Below, one piece after another: positions 62,001-64,000 of a DNA stretch of 64,000 bases. Made by a program: the position numbers and the translations under genes. The DNA lies in contig NMRA01000031.1 of assembly GCA_002633005.1 (NCBI GenBank), forward strand, positions 1,087,004-1,151,003. The letters are read 5' to 3'. Below the pieces are notes generated by a model. It did no database searches. It was not told the DNA's origin and saw only the letters and a program-made list of their open reading frames with translations. Every line of letters begins with the position of its first letter. Within the stretch, counting starts at the first letter, position 1. This DNA is from Phoronis australis. Taxonomy: Eukaryota; Phoronida; Phoronidae.

Positions 62001-63455
62001 ATGGTGATCTTTGATCCACCGGGTTCAAAACGTCTCCAAGCCCTCATTTGCTTGCATTGTCTAGCAATAATTGTGGAAAATTTTAATCCGTCTCCTCAGA
62101 AAAGAAGTGGTCATAAGACTACCTACTTTTGTCAAAATTTATTTTGTTGATTTAAAATAAACGTGTTGTCTGAAGAAAATGGAAACTTTGTGAAACTCGT
62201 AAGATCTTTTCCATTTTCAGTTCCAAGCAATTCAATACCTAATCAAATGTGTCGAGAAAGTATAGGTTCACCAGCTGGATGAGTGCTTAATGTTAAATAG
62301 TTGAAAAGCTATTTGACATTAAGTACTCTTCCTGTTGTATAGTGGCACTCGTCGAGCACAGTGGGTCATGGGATAATGGCGTCTTACAGGTCTGACTATT
62401 GACTTTGAGGACAGGCGTTTATACTGGATCAATAAAGACTCCCCTCACATCGTATCGTGTGACCTGCTGGCAGGAACCAACGTGAGGGCACTGCTTACCC
62501 CTGGCATTGAACTCAGGAAGCCCACGGCTCTGACTATTTACAAGGACACCATTTTCTTCTCTGATGAATACGGTCTCCATTCTGTCAACAAGTCTGGTAG
62601 TGGGCACACCATCCTGAAACATGGCGATCTCTACATCAACTCGATGAAAGTTTATGATGGCCAAACTCGAGAGAATTGTAATTGCCATTTATTTTATCGT
62701 TTGTCTTGATGAAAAAGTAACACCATGCTTATGGTAGGAGCAATTTTCACGAAGTAATGGCAAATTTCCAAACGATTGGCAAATTGGCAAATGTGGTTGA
62801 CGCAGTACACTTTAGTGCTGAATGCCCAAAATATGCCCCGTTCTTTGGTCTTATGCCATAGTGTAAATGAATTAAAAACACGGGCTGAGCTGGTGTTCTC
62901 TTTACCCACCTGAAGTCATGTTCTCAAAGTACTGAATCAAGACTATGATTGCAGTAACATTTGATACGTGTGATGTAGTTTGAATATTGGTCAATCGTAA
63001 GTAGATCTATTGACCTCATTTACCAGTAACGCTTAGGGATTACCCATAGTAACTAATGTTTTCAAAGACGTGCGGGTTTGGTAGCTAAGGGTTGATGGCC
63101 GACATTTGCTTTAAACTTTCCTTGAATTGTCAGTGGGTATTGTATATAAGGAGACGAAATTGGCATTTTTTAAGTGCATAACAAAACGGCAGGAAATTTT
63201 CGAAGAAGAATGTGGTTTTGTAGGGTTTTGAAAATTAAATTTCGATACGAGAGATTACTGAACTGTACTGTATACATACATGTGTTATTTTGCCTGGATA
63301 CATGACTAGTTTGTTGTTCATATACTCAGCTGCCAGCGCATGCAAGGTGAACAACGGAGGCTGTTCACAGCTGTGTCTTCCTATCAACAAGATGGTCCGC
63401 CGTTGCAAGTGTACAGATGGTTATCATTTGGACACAGATGGCACTACTTGTAAAG
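13895..63455 (+). CDS. LRP1: LRP1 ortholog with N-terminal Ig domain, partial (5' half)
   Basis: A giant endocytic and signalling receptor of the LDL-receptor family, here represented by 37 exons (listed individually) with GT-AG borders and consistent phases. Domain order: Ig-like, 3 LDLa, EGF, Ca-binding EGF, propeller 1, EGF, propeller 2, EGF, 8 LDLa, 2 EGF, propeller 3, EGF, propeller 4, EGF. From the EGF pair onward this is the layout of vertebrate LRP1 up to about residue 1890 of roughly 4,540. Conserved stretches in propellers 3 and 4 separate it from LRP2/megalin. Vertebrate LRP1 and LRP1B are duplicates, and this gene is probably co-orthologous to both. The transmembrane segment, furin site and NPxY tail are outside the window. 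The Ig module and the extra first LDLa are the departures from the vertebrate plan. The true first exon is uncertain. Confidence 0.9.
14051..16212 (+). other. Intron 1, repeat fragments
   Basis: Contains two adjacent hairpins at 14185-14215 and 14226-14255. Fragments around 14330-14470 and 15290-15600 resemble sequence at 23810-24120 in intron 3, both with 'TACTCTGACGnTGAA' and 'GGGnAATTC' landmarks, and so belong to an interspersed family. No exon was seen. Confidence 0.5.
14185..14255. repeat. Two tandem 12-bp-arm hairpins
   Basis: CCAAAAGAGCC…GGGCTTTTTTGG occurs twice (14185-14215 and 14226-14255). Each copy is an inverted repeat with a 7-8 base loop and a T-rich 3' arm. This is likely part of a repeat rather than a regulatory site. 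Confidence 0.6.
16213..16456 (+). CDS. LRP1: Exon 2: second half of Ig domain
   Basis: Entered in phase 0 after TTTCCTACTGCAG and left in phase 1 at TTG|GTAGGT. It supplies the core tryptophan ([10 protein letters not shown], strand C) and the hallmark 'D.ADAGSYMC' motif of strand F ([13 protein letters not shown]). With exon 1 this gives one complete Ig fold of about 115 residues with the Cys-Trp-Cys pin. The outgoing phase 1 is exactly what the following LDLa exon requires. Ig domains are often two-exon, phase 1-1 modules, so insertion by exon shuffling is plausible. Membership of the LRP1 transcript is inferred from phase and order. Confidence 0.75.
16457..21031 (+). other. Intron 2
   Basis: About 4.6 kb of AT-rich DNA. 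A GTGTGGAC/CAAGTTG-rich interspersed repeat lies at about 19385-19745 and is related in style to the region just before the 18-bp minisatellite (12215-12345). No exon is recognised. The long spacing leaves room for undetected small exons. Confidence 0.45.
21032..21160 (+). CDS. LRP1: Exon 3: LDLa repeat 1
   Basis: A complete class A module with six cysteines, phase 1-1, 43 residues. It starts [10 protein letters not shown] and ends [17 protein letters not shown]. The acidic cluster [10 protein letters not shown] provides the Ca2+-cage residues that bind lysine-rich ligands. The donor is C|GTAAGT. The preceding module is the Ig domain. Confidence 0.92.
21688..21729. repeat. 19-bp-arm perfect hairpin
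   Basis: GAGTTTAGGGGTACAAATC, a 4-base loop (TAAG), then its exact reverse complement. Further 'CCCCTAAACTCC'-type motifs occur on both strands at about 21570 and 21775, so this may be the junction of an inverted-repeat element. Confidence 0.85.
22681..22723. repeat. 21-bp-arm hairpin with one mismatch
   Basis: The left arm 22681-22701 and right arm 22703-22723 are reverse complements except at one position, with a single-base spacer. It lies in intron 3, and its function is unknown. Confidence 0.85.
24558..24677 (+). CDS. LRP1: Exon 4: LDLa repeat 2
   Basis: Class A module, phase 1-1, 40 codons (…[15 protein letters not shown]…[13 protein letters not shown]…). The sixth cysteine is completed across the splice: T from this exon plus GT from exon 5. 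The Ca2+ motif [10 protein letters not shown] is canonical. Compared with vertebrate LRP1, which has two repeats in cluster I, this is probably the additional one, or else repeat 1 is. Confidence 0.92.
24860..26170 (+). mobile_element. Composite interspersed repeat, copy 1
   Basis: It starts with a short palindrome (TGCGCCCACATA…TATGTGGACGCA, 24860-24887) and GTCCG-rich sequence. It continues as roughly 450-bp internal units, each containing 'ACCTCTGTATCTTC', 'GAGATGACG', 'CCCGTTTTTGGATGG', 'GCCATTTTTnCTGTTTTC' and 'GCnCCTCCTAGTGGCA'. The right end 'CTTAGAAGCACA…GCATTTCA' is shared with a second copy at 45420-46830. No coding capacity is seen. Confidence 0.65.
28130..28370 (+). mobile_element. 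MITE-like repeat, family A, partial copy
   Basis: Shares 'CGCCTTGCTCC', 'GAGCTGACACGAAACGAGATGATCAG' (in part) and 'GTCAACTTTCTCTGTGTCTAC' with the copies at 5828 and 7135. The left half seen in those copies is missing or too diverged to recognise. Confidence 0.5.
32649..32798 (+). CDS. LRP1: Exon 5: LDLa repeat 3 with extended acidic loop
   Basis: Phase 1-1, 50 codons. Its start [14 protein letters not shown], the '[13 protein letters not shown]' segment and the 'EGLHC' end match vertebrate LRP1 LDLa2 (…ELCVPMSRLC…EGPHC). Between the fifth and sixth cysteines the usual 'GSDE' is replaced by the longer [14 protein letters not shown], which may alter the Ca2+ cage. The donor is CAC|GTATGT. 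Confidence 0.92.
33126..33236 (+). CDS. LRP1: Exon 6: EGF-like module 1
   Basis: Phase 1-1, 37 codons. It contains [13 protein letters not shown] and [14 protein letters not shown]. This corresponds to the first of the two EGF modules after the N-terminal LDLa cluster of LRP1 (vertebrate 'LGCQHHC…CYCNSSF…C'). Confidence 0.9.
34142..34273 (+). CDS. LRP1: Exon 7: Ca-binding EGF module
   Basis: Phase 1-1, 44 codons. The DMNEC start and '[10 protein letters not shown]' carry the D-x-N-E and Asn hydroxylation-type pattern of calcium-binding EGF domains. It ends [12 protein letters not shown]. In vertebrate LRP1 the equivalent is 'DECS…CTNTDGSFIC'. It leads directly into propeller 1. Confidence 0.93.
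34532..34671 (+). CDS. LRP1: Exon 8: propeller 1, blade 1
   Basis: Phase 1 to 0. [21 protein letters not shown] matches the vertebrate propeller-1 start '(P)PVLLIANSQNILATYLSG', and the exon ends KQVCW|GTACGT where vertebrate LRP1 has 'ETVCW'. The usual YWTD is replaced by the VCW form, as in vertebrate LRP1. Confidence 0.9.
35578..35663 (+). repeat. Imperfect CTG/CTA trinucleotide tract
   Basis: About 28 imperfect triplets (CTG, CTA, CTT, CCG) in intron 8, ending about 140 bp before the acceptor of exon 9. Confidence 0.8.
35806..36053 (+). CDS. LRP1: Exon 9: propeller 1, blades 2-3
   Basis: Phase 0 to 2, 82 codons plus 2 bases. Landmarks are [19 protein letters not shown] and [14 protein letters not shown] (vertebrate 'VEQMAIDWLTGNFYFVDD…FVCNRNGDTCVTLL'). 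The paired cysteines flanking the basic loop are conserved. Upstream, at 35578-35663, lies a (CTG/CTA)n-like trinucleotide tract. Confidence 0.9.
36486..36717 (+). CDS. LRP1: Exon 10: propeller 1, blades 3-5
   Basis: Phase 2 to 0. It contains [20 protein letters not shown], '[20 protein letters not shown]' and the GKQRRTIF strand (vertebrate '[34 protein letters not shown]'). YWTD-type positions read IFIT and YYLD. Confidence 0.92.
36900..37140 (+). mobile_element. SINE-like element with conserved core
   Basis: Contains CCTTGAGCAAGGCACTTAA followed by 'CACTCAGCTGTGTAAAATG'. This is very similar to the conserved central domain found in V-SINE and Deu-domain SINEs of vertebrates and other deuterostomes. 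The match is from memory of the family consensus. It lies in intron 10. The tRNA-like head is diverged. Confidence 0.5.
37197..37272 (+). repeat. 20-bp tandem repeat, about 4 units
   Basis: Units of TTCACTGACTATTGAATCAA with minor variants, in intron 10. Confidence 0.85.
37545..37620 (+). repeat. ATATCAGTATCTCT minisatellite at a splice acceptor
   Basis: Four to five imperfect 14-17 bp units end 8 bp before the acceptor of exon 11, so the array supplies the exon's upstream pyrimidine and branch-point region. Confidence 0.8.
37629..37809 (+). CDS. LRP1: Exon 11: propeller 1, last blade
   Basis: Phase 0 to 1. It reads [21 protein letters not shown] and 'PVHIHIYHP' (vertebrate 'GLTVFENYLYATN…HIYHQRRQP'). 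Two in-frame acceptors are possible, CTAG|GTGCAG at 37628 and GCAG at 37634, differing by two codons (VQ). I chose the first. Confidence 0.9.
38525..38656 (+). CDS. LRP1: Exon 12: EGF module after propeller 1
   Basis: Phase 1-1, 44 codons with six cysteines ([15 protein letters not shown]…[16 protein letters not shown]). It equals the EGF that closes propeller 1 in LRP1. Confidence 0.92.
39968..40204 (+). CDS. LRP1: Exon 13: propeller 2, blades 1-2
   Basis: Phase 1-1, 79 codons. It includes [37 protein letters not shown] and [10 protein letters not shown] (vertebrate 'LFLVYGKGRPGIIRGMDM…[29 protein letters not shown]'). Confidence 0.93.
40798..40987 (+). CDS. LRP1: Exon 14: propeller 2, YWTS blade
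   Basis: Phase 1 to 2. It contains [18 protein letters not shown] and [12 protein letters not shown] (vertebrate 'VEGVAVDWMGDNLYWTDDG…HPRAIVVDPLNG'). The donor is CGG|GTAAGG. Confidence 0.94.
41605..41827 (+). CDS. LRP1: Exon 15: propeller 2, YWSN/FWSD blades
   Basis: Phase 2 to 0. It contains [36 protein letters not shown] and [11 protein letters not shown] (vertebrate 'MYWTDWEED…LERAWMDGS…[31 protein letters not shown]'). Confidence 0.94.
42541..42727 (+). CDS. LRP1: Exon 16: propeller 2, closing blade
   Basis: Phase 0 to 1. It contains [20 protein letters not shown] and '[12 protein letters not shown]' (vertebrate '[25 protein letters not shown]…FEIRMYDAQQQQ'). Confidence 0.93.
43363..43491 (+). 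CDS. LRP1: Exon 17: EGF module after propeller 2
   Basis: Phase 1-1, 43 codons, six cysteines ([20 protein letters not shown]…CLCGDGRKA…QCQ). The vertebrate equivalent starts '[23 protein letters not shown]'. It precedes ligand-binding cluster II. Confidence 0.94.
44004..44153 (+). CDS. LRP1: Exon 18: LDLa cluster II, repeat 1
   Basis: Phase 1-1, 50 codons. It starts [18 protein letters not shown] and carries GNGRCIS and [21 protein letters not shown]. Canonical Ca2+-cage acidic residues are present. Cluster II is the major ligand-binding region of LRP1 (α2-macroglobulin, proteinase-inhibitor complexes, RAP) in vertebrates. Confidence 0.94.
44375..44600 (+). mobile_element. tRNA-derived SINE
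   Basis: It has a tRNA-like head with an A-box-like TGACTCGGCGG and a B-box-like GGGTTTGACTCC about 45 bp apart. A body with 'CCTGCTCCACTGAGCT' and 'GAACCTGG' follows and resembles the core of the element at 36.9 kb. It sits in intron 18. The promoter boxes are imperfect. Confidence 0.55.
44684..44843 (+). repeat. 21-bp tandem repeat, about 8 units
   Basis: Units like CTTAGCTACGACCCCAGGTAA with a few substitutions, in intron 18, ending about 70 bp before exon 19. Confidence 0.9.
44915..45040 (+). CDS. LRP1: Exon 19: LDLa cluster II, repeat 2
   Basis: Phase 1-1, 42 codons ([20 protein letters not shown]…[19 protein letters not shown]). Six cysteines and the acidic DGENDCxDGEDE motif are intact. 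Confidence 0.94.
45132..45393. mobile_element. Inverted-repeat fragment, possibly Penelope-like terminus
   Basis: The arms at 45132-45171 and 45350-45393 are imperfect reverse complements (GGTAAAAAATGGACAATCGCC against GGTAAAAAAACGGACAATTGCC). Between them is CTGATGA (45304-45310) … GAAAC (45327-45331), the pattern of hammerhead-like motifs found in Penelope-element terminal repeats. The pairing of stem II is weak, so ribozyme identity is speculative. Confidence 0.4.
45420..46830 (+). mobile_element. Composite interspersed repeat, copy 2, ending in a palindrome
   Basis: Diverged relative of 24860-26170, sharing 'ACTACTGTGGCGCCTCCTAGTGGCA', 'CCCGTTTTTGGATGG', 'TGAAATTTGG' and the right end 'CCCTAGAAGCACAC…GAGCATTTCAGCACTCC' in order. 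It ends in the perfect 74-bp palindrome. Lengths and order suggest the same element family. Confidence 0.6.
46757..46830. repeat. Perfect 74-bp palindrome (37-bp arms, no loop)
   Basis: The left arm 46757-46793 begins CGTGGGAGCATTTCAGCACT. The right arm 46794-46830 is its exact reverse complement with no spacer; the centre is TTAC|GTAA. The flanking bases do not extend the symmetry. Confidence 0.95.
47012..47125 (+). CDS. LRP1: Exon 20: LDLa cluster II, repeat 3
   Basis: Phase 1-1, 38 codons ([19 protein letters not shown]…[16 protein letters not shown]), with a complete class A pattern. Confidence 0.94.
47526..47632 (+). CDS. LRP1: Exon 21: LDLa cluster II, repeat 4 (lacks last Cys)
   Basis: Phase 1 to 0. 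It carries five of the six cysteines ([19 protein letters not shown]…[13 protein letters not shown]) and ends at GAG|GTAGAT. The sixth cysteine is provided by the first codons of exon 22 (RNC), so the module is split near its C-terminus by a phase-0 intron. Confidence 0.9.
48071..48200 (+). CDS. LRP1: Exon 22: end of LDLa 4 and full LDLa 5
   Basis: Phase 0 to 1. [15 protein letters not shown] starts with the missing cysteine of repeat 4. Repeat 5 follows ([13 protein letters not shown]…[16 protein letters not shown]). In repeat 5 the usual acidic residue before the fifth cysteine is Asn (INNC), a minor change in the Ca2+ cage. Confidence 0.9.
48535..48654 (+). CDS. LRP1: Exon 23: LDLa cluster II, repeat 6
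   Basis: Phase 1-1, 40 codons ([19 protein letters not shown]…[16 protein letters not shown]). Complete. Confidence 0.94.
48771..48853. mobile_element. Small fold-back element
   Basis: Termini TAACGTGCCCGAATTTCGAG and its imperfect reverse complement, with about 26-bp arms around a loop of about 30 bp, in intron 23. Size and structure resemble a mini fold-back MITE. Confidence 0.6.
49285..49475 (+). repeat. 36-bp tandem repeat, about 5 units
   Basis: Units read ATTCCACTCTCTGTACCCAG followed by CTCTAGTGATGGGGGA. The array is open in a plus frame ([11 protein letters not shown]) because 36 is a multiple of 3. It is intronic. Confidence 0.9.
49896..50135 (+). CDS. LRP1: Exon 24: LDLa cluster II, repeats 7 and 8
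   Basis: Phase 1-1, 80 codons holding two class A modules without an intervening intron ([18 protein letters not shown]…[10 protein letters not shown], then [15 protein letters not shown]…[11 protein letters not shown]). Vertebrate LRP1 repeat 8 has the same 'CxxPxxxCxNxTxxC' spacing and 'DGSDEGELC' end, supporting orthology. Confidence 0.94.
50765..50884 (+). CDS. LRP1: Exon 25: EGF module
   Basis: Phase 1-1, 40 codons ([20 protein letters not shown]…[16 protein letters not shown]). It equals the EGF directly after cluster II in LRP1 ('CSLNNGGCSHNCSVAPG…CSCPLGMELGPDNHTC'). Confidence 0.93.
51497..51631 (+). CDS. LRP1: Exon 26: EGF module before propeller 3
   Basis: Phase 1-1, 45 codons ([19 protein letters not shown]…[16 protein letters not shown]). 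The vertebrate counterpart reads 'YCAKHLKCSQKCDQNK…CSCYEGWVLEPDGESC'. Confidence 0.93.
51875..52069 (+). CDS. LRP1: Exon 27: propeller 3, first blades
   Basis: Phase 1-1, 65 codons. [27 protein letters not shown] and [15 protein letters not shown] align almost residue for residue with vertebrate LRP1 ('FIIFSNRHEIRRIDL…[11 protein letters not shown]…YWTDVVEDKIYRGKL'). This is the strongest single piece of evidence for orthology. Confidence 0.96.
52125..52450. other. GC-rich insert in intron 27
   Basis: About 320 bp of markedly GC-richer sequence (for example CAGCCGCCCCCTCCCC, GGCAGGGCAGCGGGA, GGGCGGAGGG) inside an AT-rich intron. No open frame or inverted ends were recognised. Probably an inserted repeat of unknown class. 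Confidence 0.5.
52847..53051 (+). CDS. LRP1: Exon 28: propeller 3, YWIE blade
   Basis: Phase 1 to 2. The acceptor TTTCGTTGAAG is chosen because only it keeps the frame from exon 27 (G|CC ATT). Landmarks are [34 protein letters not shown] and [13 protein letters not shown] (vertebrate '[33 protein letters not shown]…GDIEHPRAIALDP'). Confidence 0.95.
53636..53812 (+). CDS. LRP1: Exon 29: propeller 3, FWTD/YWID blades
   Basis: Phase 2 to 2. [20 protein letters not shown] and [20 protein letters not shown] match vertebrate '[20 protein letters not shown]…[20 protein letters not shown]'. The arginine codon is split across the intron. Confidence 0.95.
54311..54458 (+). CDS. LRP1: Exon 30: propeller 3, YWTD blade
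   Basis: Phase 2 to 0. [40 protein letters not shown] and RTNSV are clear matches (vertebrate '[47 protein letters not shown]'). Confidence 0.95.
54459..56035 (+). other. Intron 30
   Basis: AT-rich with no recognised exon, RNA gene or clear repeat. Confidence 0.5.
56036..56132 (+). CDS. LRP1: Exon 31: propeller 3, closing strand
   Basis: Phase 0 to 1, 32 codons. [20 protein letters not shown] and MMHPLRQPS match vertebrate '[31 protein letters not shown]'. The short exon would be missed by ORF-length filters. Confidence 0.95.
56133..57280 (+). other. Intron 31
   Basis: AT-rich. A minus-strand open stretch at about 56582-56809 is Phe/Lys-rich, low-information translation. Nothing convincing. 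Confidence 0.5.
57281..57421 (+). CDS. LRP1: Exon 32: EGF module after propeller 3
   Basis: Phase 1-1, 47 codons ([20 protein letters not shown]…[15 protein letters not shown], where the K of KCP continues CKCP). Vertebrate LRP1 has '[41 protein letters not shown]'-like sequence at this place. Confidence 0.95.
57422..58674 (+). other. Intron 32
   Basis: AT-rich, no recognised feature. Confidence 0.5.
58675..58902 (+). CDS. LRP1: Exon 33: propeller 4, first blades
   Basis: Phase 1-1, 76 codons. [37 protein letters not shown] and [13 protein letters not shown] match vertebrate 'KFLLYARQMEIRGVDL…[20 protein letters not shown]…INGTGVETVV'. The exon is clearly more GC-rich than its flanking introns. 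Confidence 0.96.
58903..60035 (+). other. Intron 33, with second ambiguous base
   Basis: Contains a 22-bp direct duplication (about 59480-59522) and an N at 59611. No exon was seen. Confidence 0.5.
60036..60216 (+). CDS. LRP1: Exon 34: propeller 4, second/third blade
   Basis: Phase 1 to 2. [20 protein letters not shown] and [13 protein letters not shown] (vertebrate '[35 protein letters not shown]'). The YWTD position reads YVTS. Confidence 0.94.
60217..61527 (+). other. Intron 34, with Penelope-like remnant
   Basis: Holds the inverted-repeat element at 60537-60844. The rest is AT-rich without recognised exons. Confidence 0.5.
60537..60844 (-). mobile_element. Penelope-like element remnant flanked by inverted repeats
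   Basis: The arms 60537-60603 and 60780-60844 are imperfect reverse complements (both contain CATCCTTTGTCAACAGAA). Between them the minus strand encodes [15 protein letters not shown] (60717-60761), which resembles the C-terminal end of GIY-YIG endonuclease domains in Penelope-like retroelements ('ExxWIxxLxTxxPxGLN'). Only a short coding tail remains. The family call is inferred from this motif. Confidence 0.5.
61528..61637 (+). CDS. LRP1: Exon 35: propeller 4, divergent blade
   Basis: Phase 2 to 1, about 36 codons. [20 protein letters not shown] and DRKPLIS (vertebrate '[25 protein letters not shown]'). The YWTD position reads FISG. Confidence 0.92.
61638..62389 (+). other. Intron 35
   Basis: AT-rich. 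A short hairpin-like repeat 'GTGCTTAATGTnAAATAG…CTATTTGACATTAAGTAC' lies at about 62282-62327. Nothing else recognised. Confidence 0.5.
62390..62677 (+). CDS. LRP1: Exon 36: propeller 4, closing blades
   Basis: Phase 1-1, 96 codons. [40 protein letters not shown] and INSMKVYDG match vertebrate '[27 protein letters not shown]…KATALAIMGDKLWWADQ…MHMKVYDES'. The donor is AAT T|GTAATT. Confidence 0.95.
62678..63329 (+). other. Intron 36
   Basis: AT-rich, no recognised feature. Confidence 0.5.
63330..63455 (+). CDS. LRP1: Exon 37: EGF module after propeller 4
   Basis: Phase 1-1, 42 codons ([20 protein letters not shown]…[16 protein letters not shown]). The vertebrate counterpart is '[32 protein letters not shown]'. 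It is the last exon visible. The next module expected is propeller 5. Confidence 0.95.
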
Positions 63456-64000
63456 GTAACTTTGTGACAAATTATTGTATATACCTCAGCACCTCAGACA
63501 TTTAGAATGGTCCCTTCGCTGAGAAGCTTGTTAATCACCAGATGGCGCTTGCAAAACAAACGCTCAATATAGCATCATTGTAACTGTAACAAAACAGTAA
63601 TTAAATCCCATTGGTCTAGCTGAACAGTGTTTCCTTTTCTCACTCTGTTCAGATAATTAGTGGAGTACCTAGTATCCTTCATTAGCGCCACCTGGTGAGT
63701 AGTGAGTCTCCCCTTTTAGGTTATCATATTGTTGTCGATAGAAGTGATTTTTTACGTTTTGGTTATGTGCAGTTTTGACCACAATAAGACTTTCCTGTTT
63801 TAGAACTTTTACTATTGTACAGTTGTTGTTGTACCTTTGCTGAATGTGAATAGAGTTGGTACAGAAACATAGAGGATAAAAATGAACAAGTTTCTGGAGA
63901 GCTAGTGTGTAAAAATCTTCAGCTAGAAAGGAGGGTAGAGTCATTTTTTAAGAGATCGTGTCTTATAAGGTCAAGTGATTCATTGTGTGCTGTGTGGGAA
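63456..64000 (+). other. Start of intron 37
   Basis: No further exon is seen before the window ends. The gene continues to the right. Confidence 0.6.

Overview
The window is draft nuclear DNA from an animal, AT-rich and dominated by introns and repeats, with two assembly gaps (single N at 2515 and 59611). Its main content is the 5' half of one very large plus-strand gene. I could follow 37 coding exons from 13895 to 63455. All have GT-AG borders and mutually compatible splice phases, giving about 2,000 codons, and the gene runs off the right edge. The encoded protein is an ortholog of the endocytic receptor LRP1 (low-density lipoprotein receptor-related protein 1). The domain order matches vertebrate LRP1 and several stretches are close to identical in register, for example '[11 protein letters not shown]', '[14 protein letters not shown]', 'HEFLSHPFA'-like and 'CPHLMKLH'. 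The single LRP1-type gene, slow protein divergence, roughly 0.3-8 kb introns, and MITE/SINE/Penelope-like debris fit a marine invertebrate such as a hemichordate, amphioxus or lophotrochozoan. The sequence alone does not settle which.

Layout: 1-8.2 kb holds a decayed piggyBac-like fragment, a MITE, a 151-bp duplication beside an assembly gap, and what look like the last exons of an unidentified plus-strand gene ending at a poly(A) signal near 8.14 kb. From 8.2 to 13.9 kb there are only minisatellites and low-complexity DNA. From 13.9 kb the LRP1-like gene starts with two exons encoding an immunoglobulin-like domain, which vertebrate LRP1 lacks. Then come three LDL-receptor class A repeats (vertebrate LRP1 has two here), two EGF modules, propeller 1 (34.5-37.8 kb), an EGF, propeller 2 (40.0-42.7 kb), an EGF, the eight-repeat ligand-binding cluster II (44.0-50.1 kb), two EGFs, propeller 3 (51.9-56.1 kb), an EGF, propeller 4 (58.7-62.7 kb) and an EGF (63.3 kb). 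The remaining propellers, clusters III and IV, the transmembrane segment and the NPxY tail lie beyond the window.

How the parts act together: class A repeats bind ligands through Ca2+-caged acidic residues. In this receptor family EGF-propeller units are associated with pH-dependent ligand release in endosomes. An N-terminal Ig module would add a further binding surface. The introns carry a composite repeat present in two introns, inverted-repeat fragments including one with a Penelope/GIY-YIG-like coding remnant, tRNA-derived SINEs, several hairpin elements and a perfect 74-bp palindrome. The most interesting observation is the Ig-LRP1 architecture, with a possible signal-peptide start that overlaps the 3' splice site of the first Ig exon.
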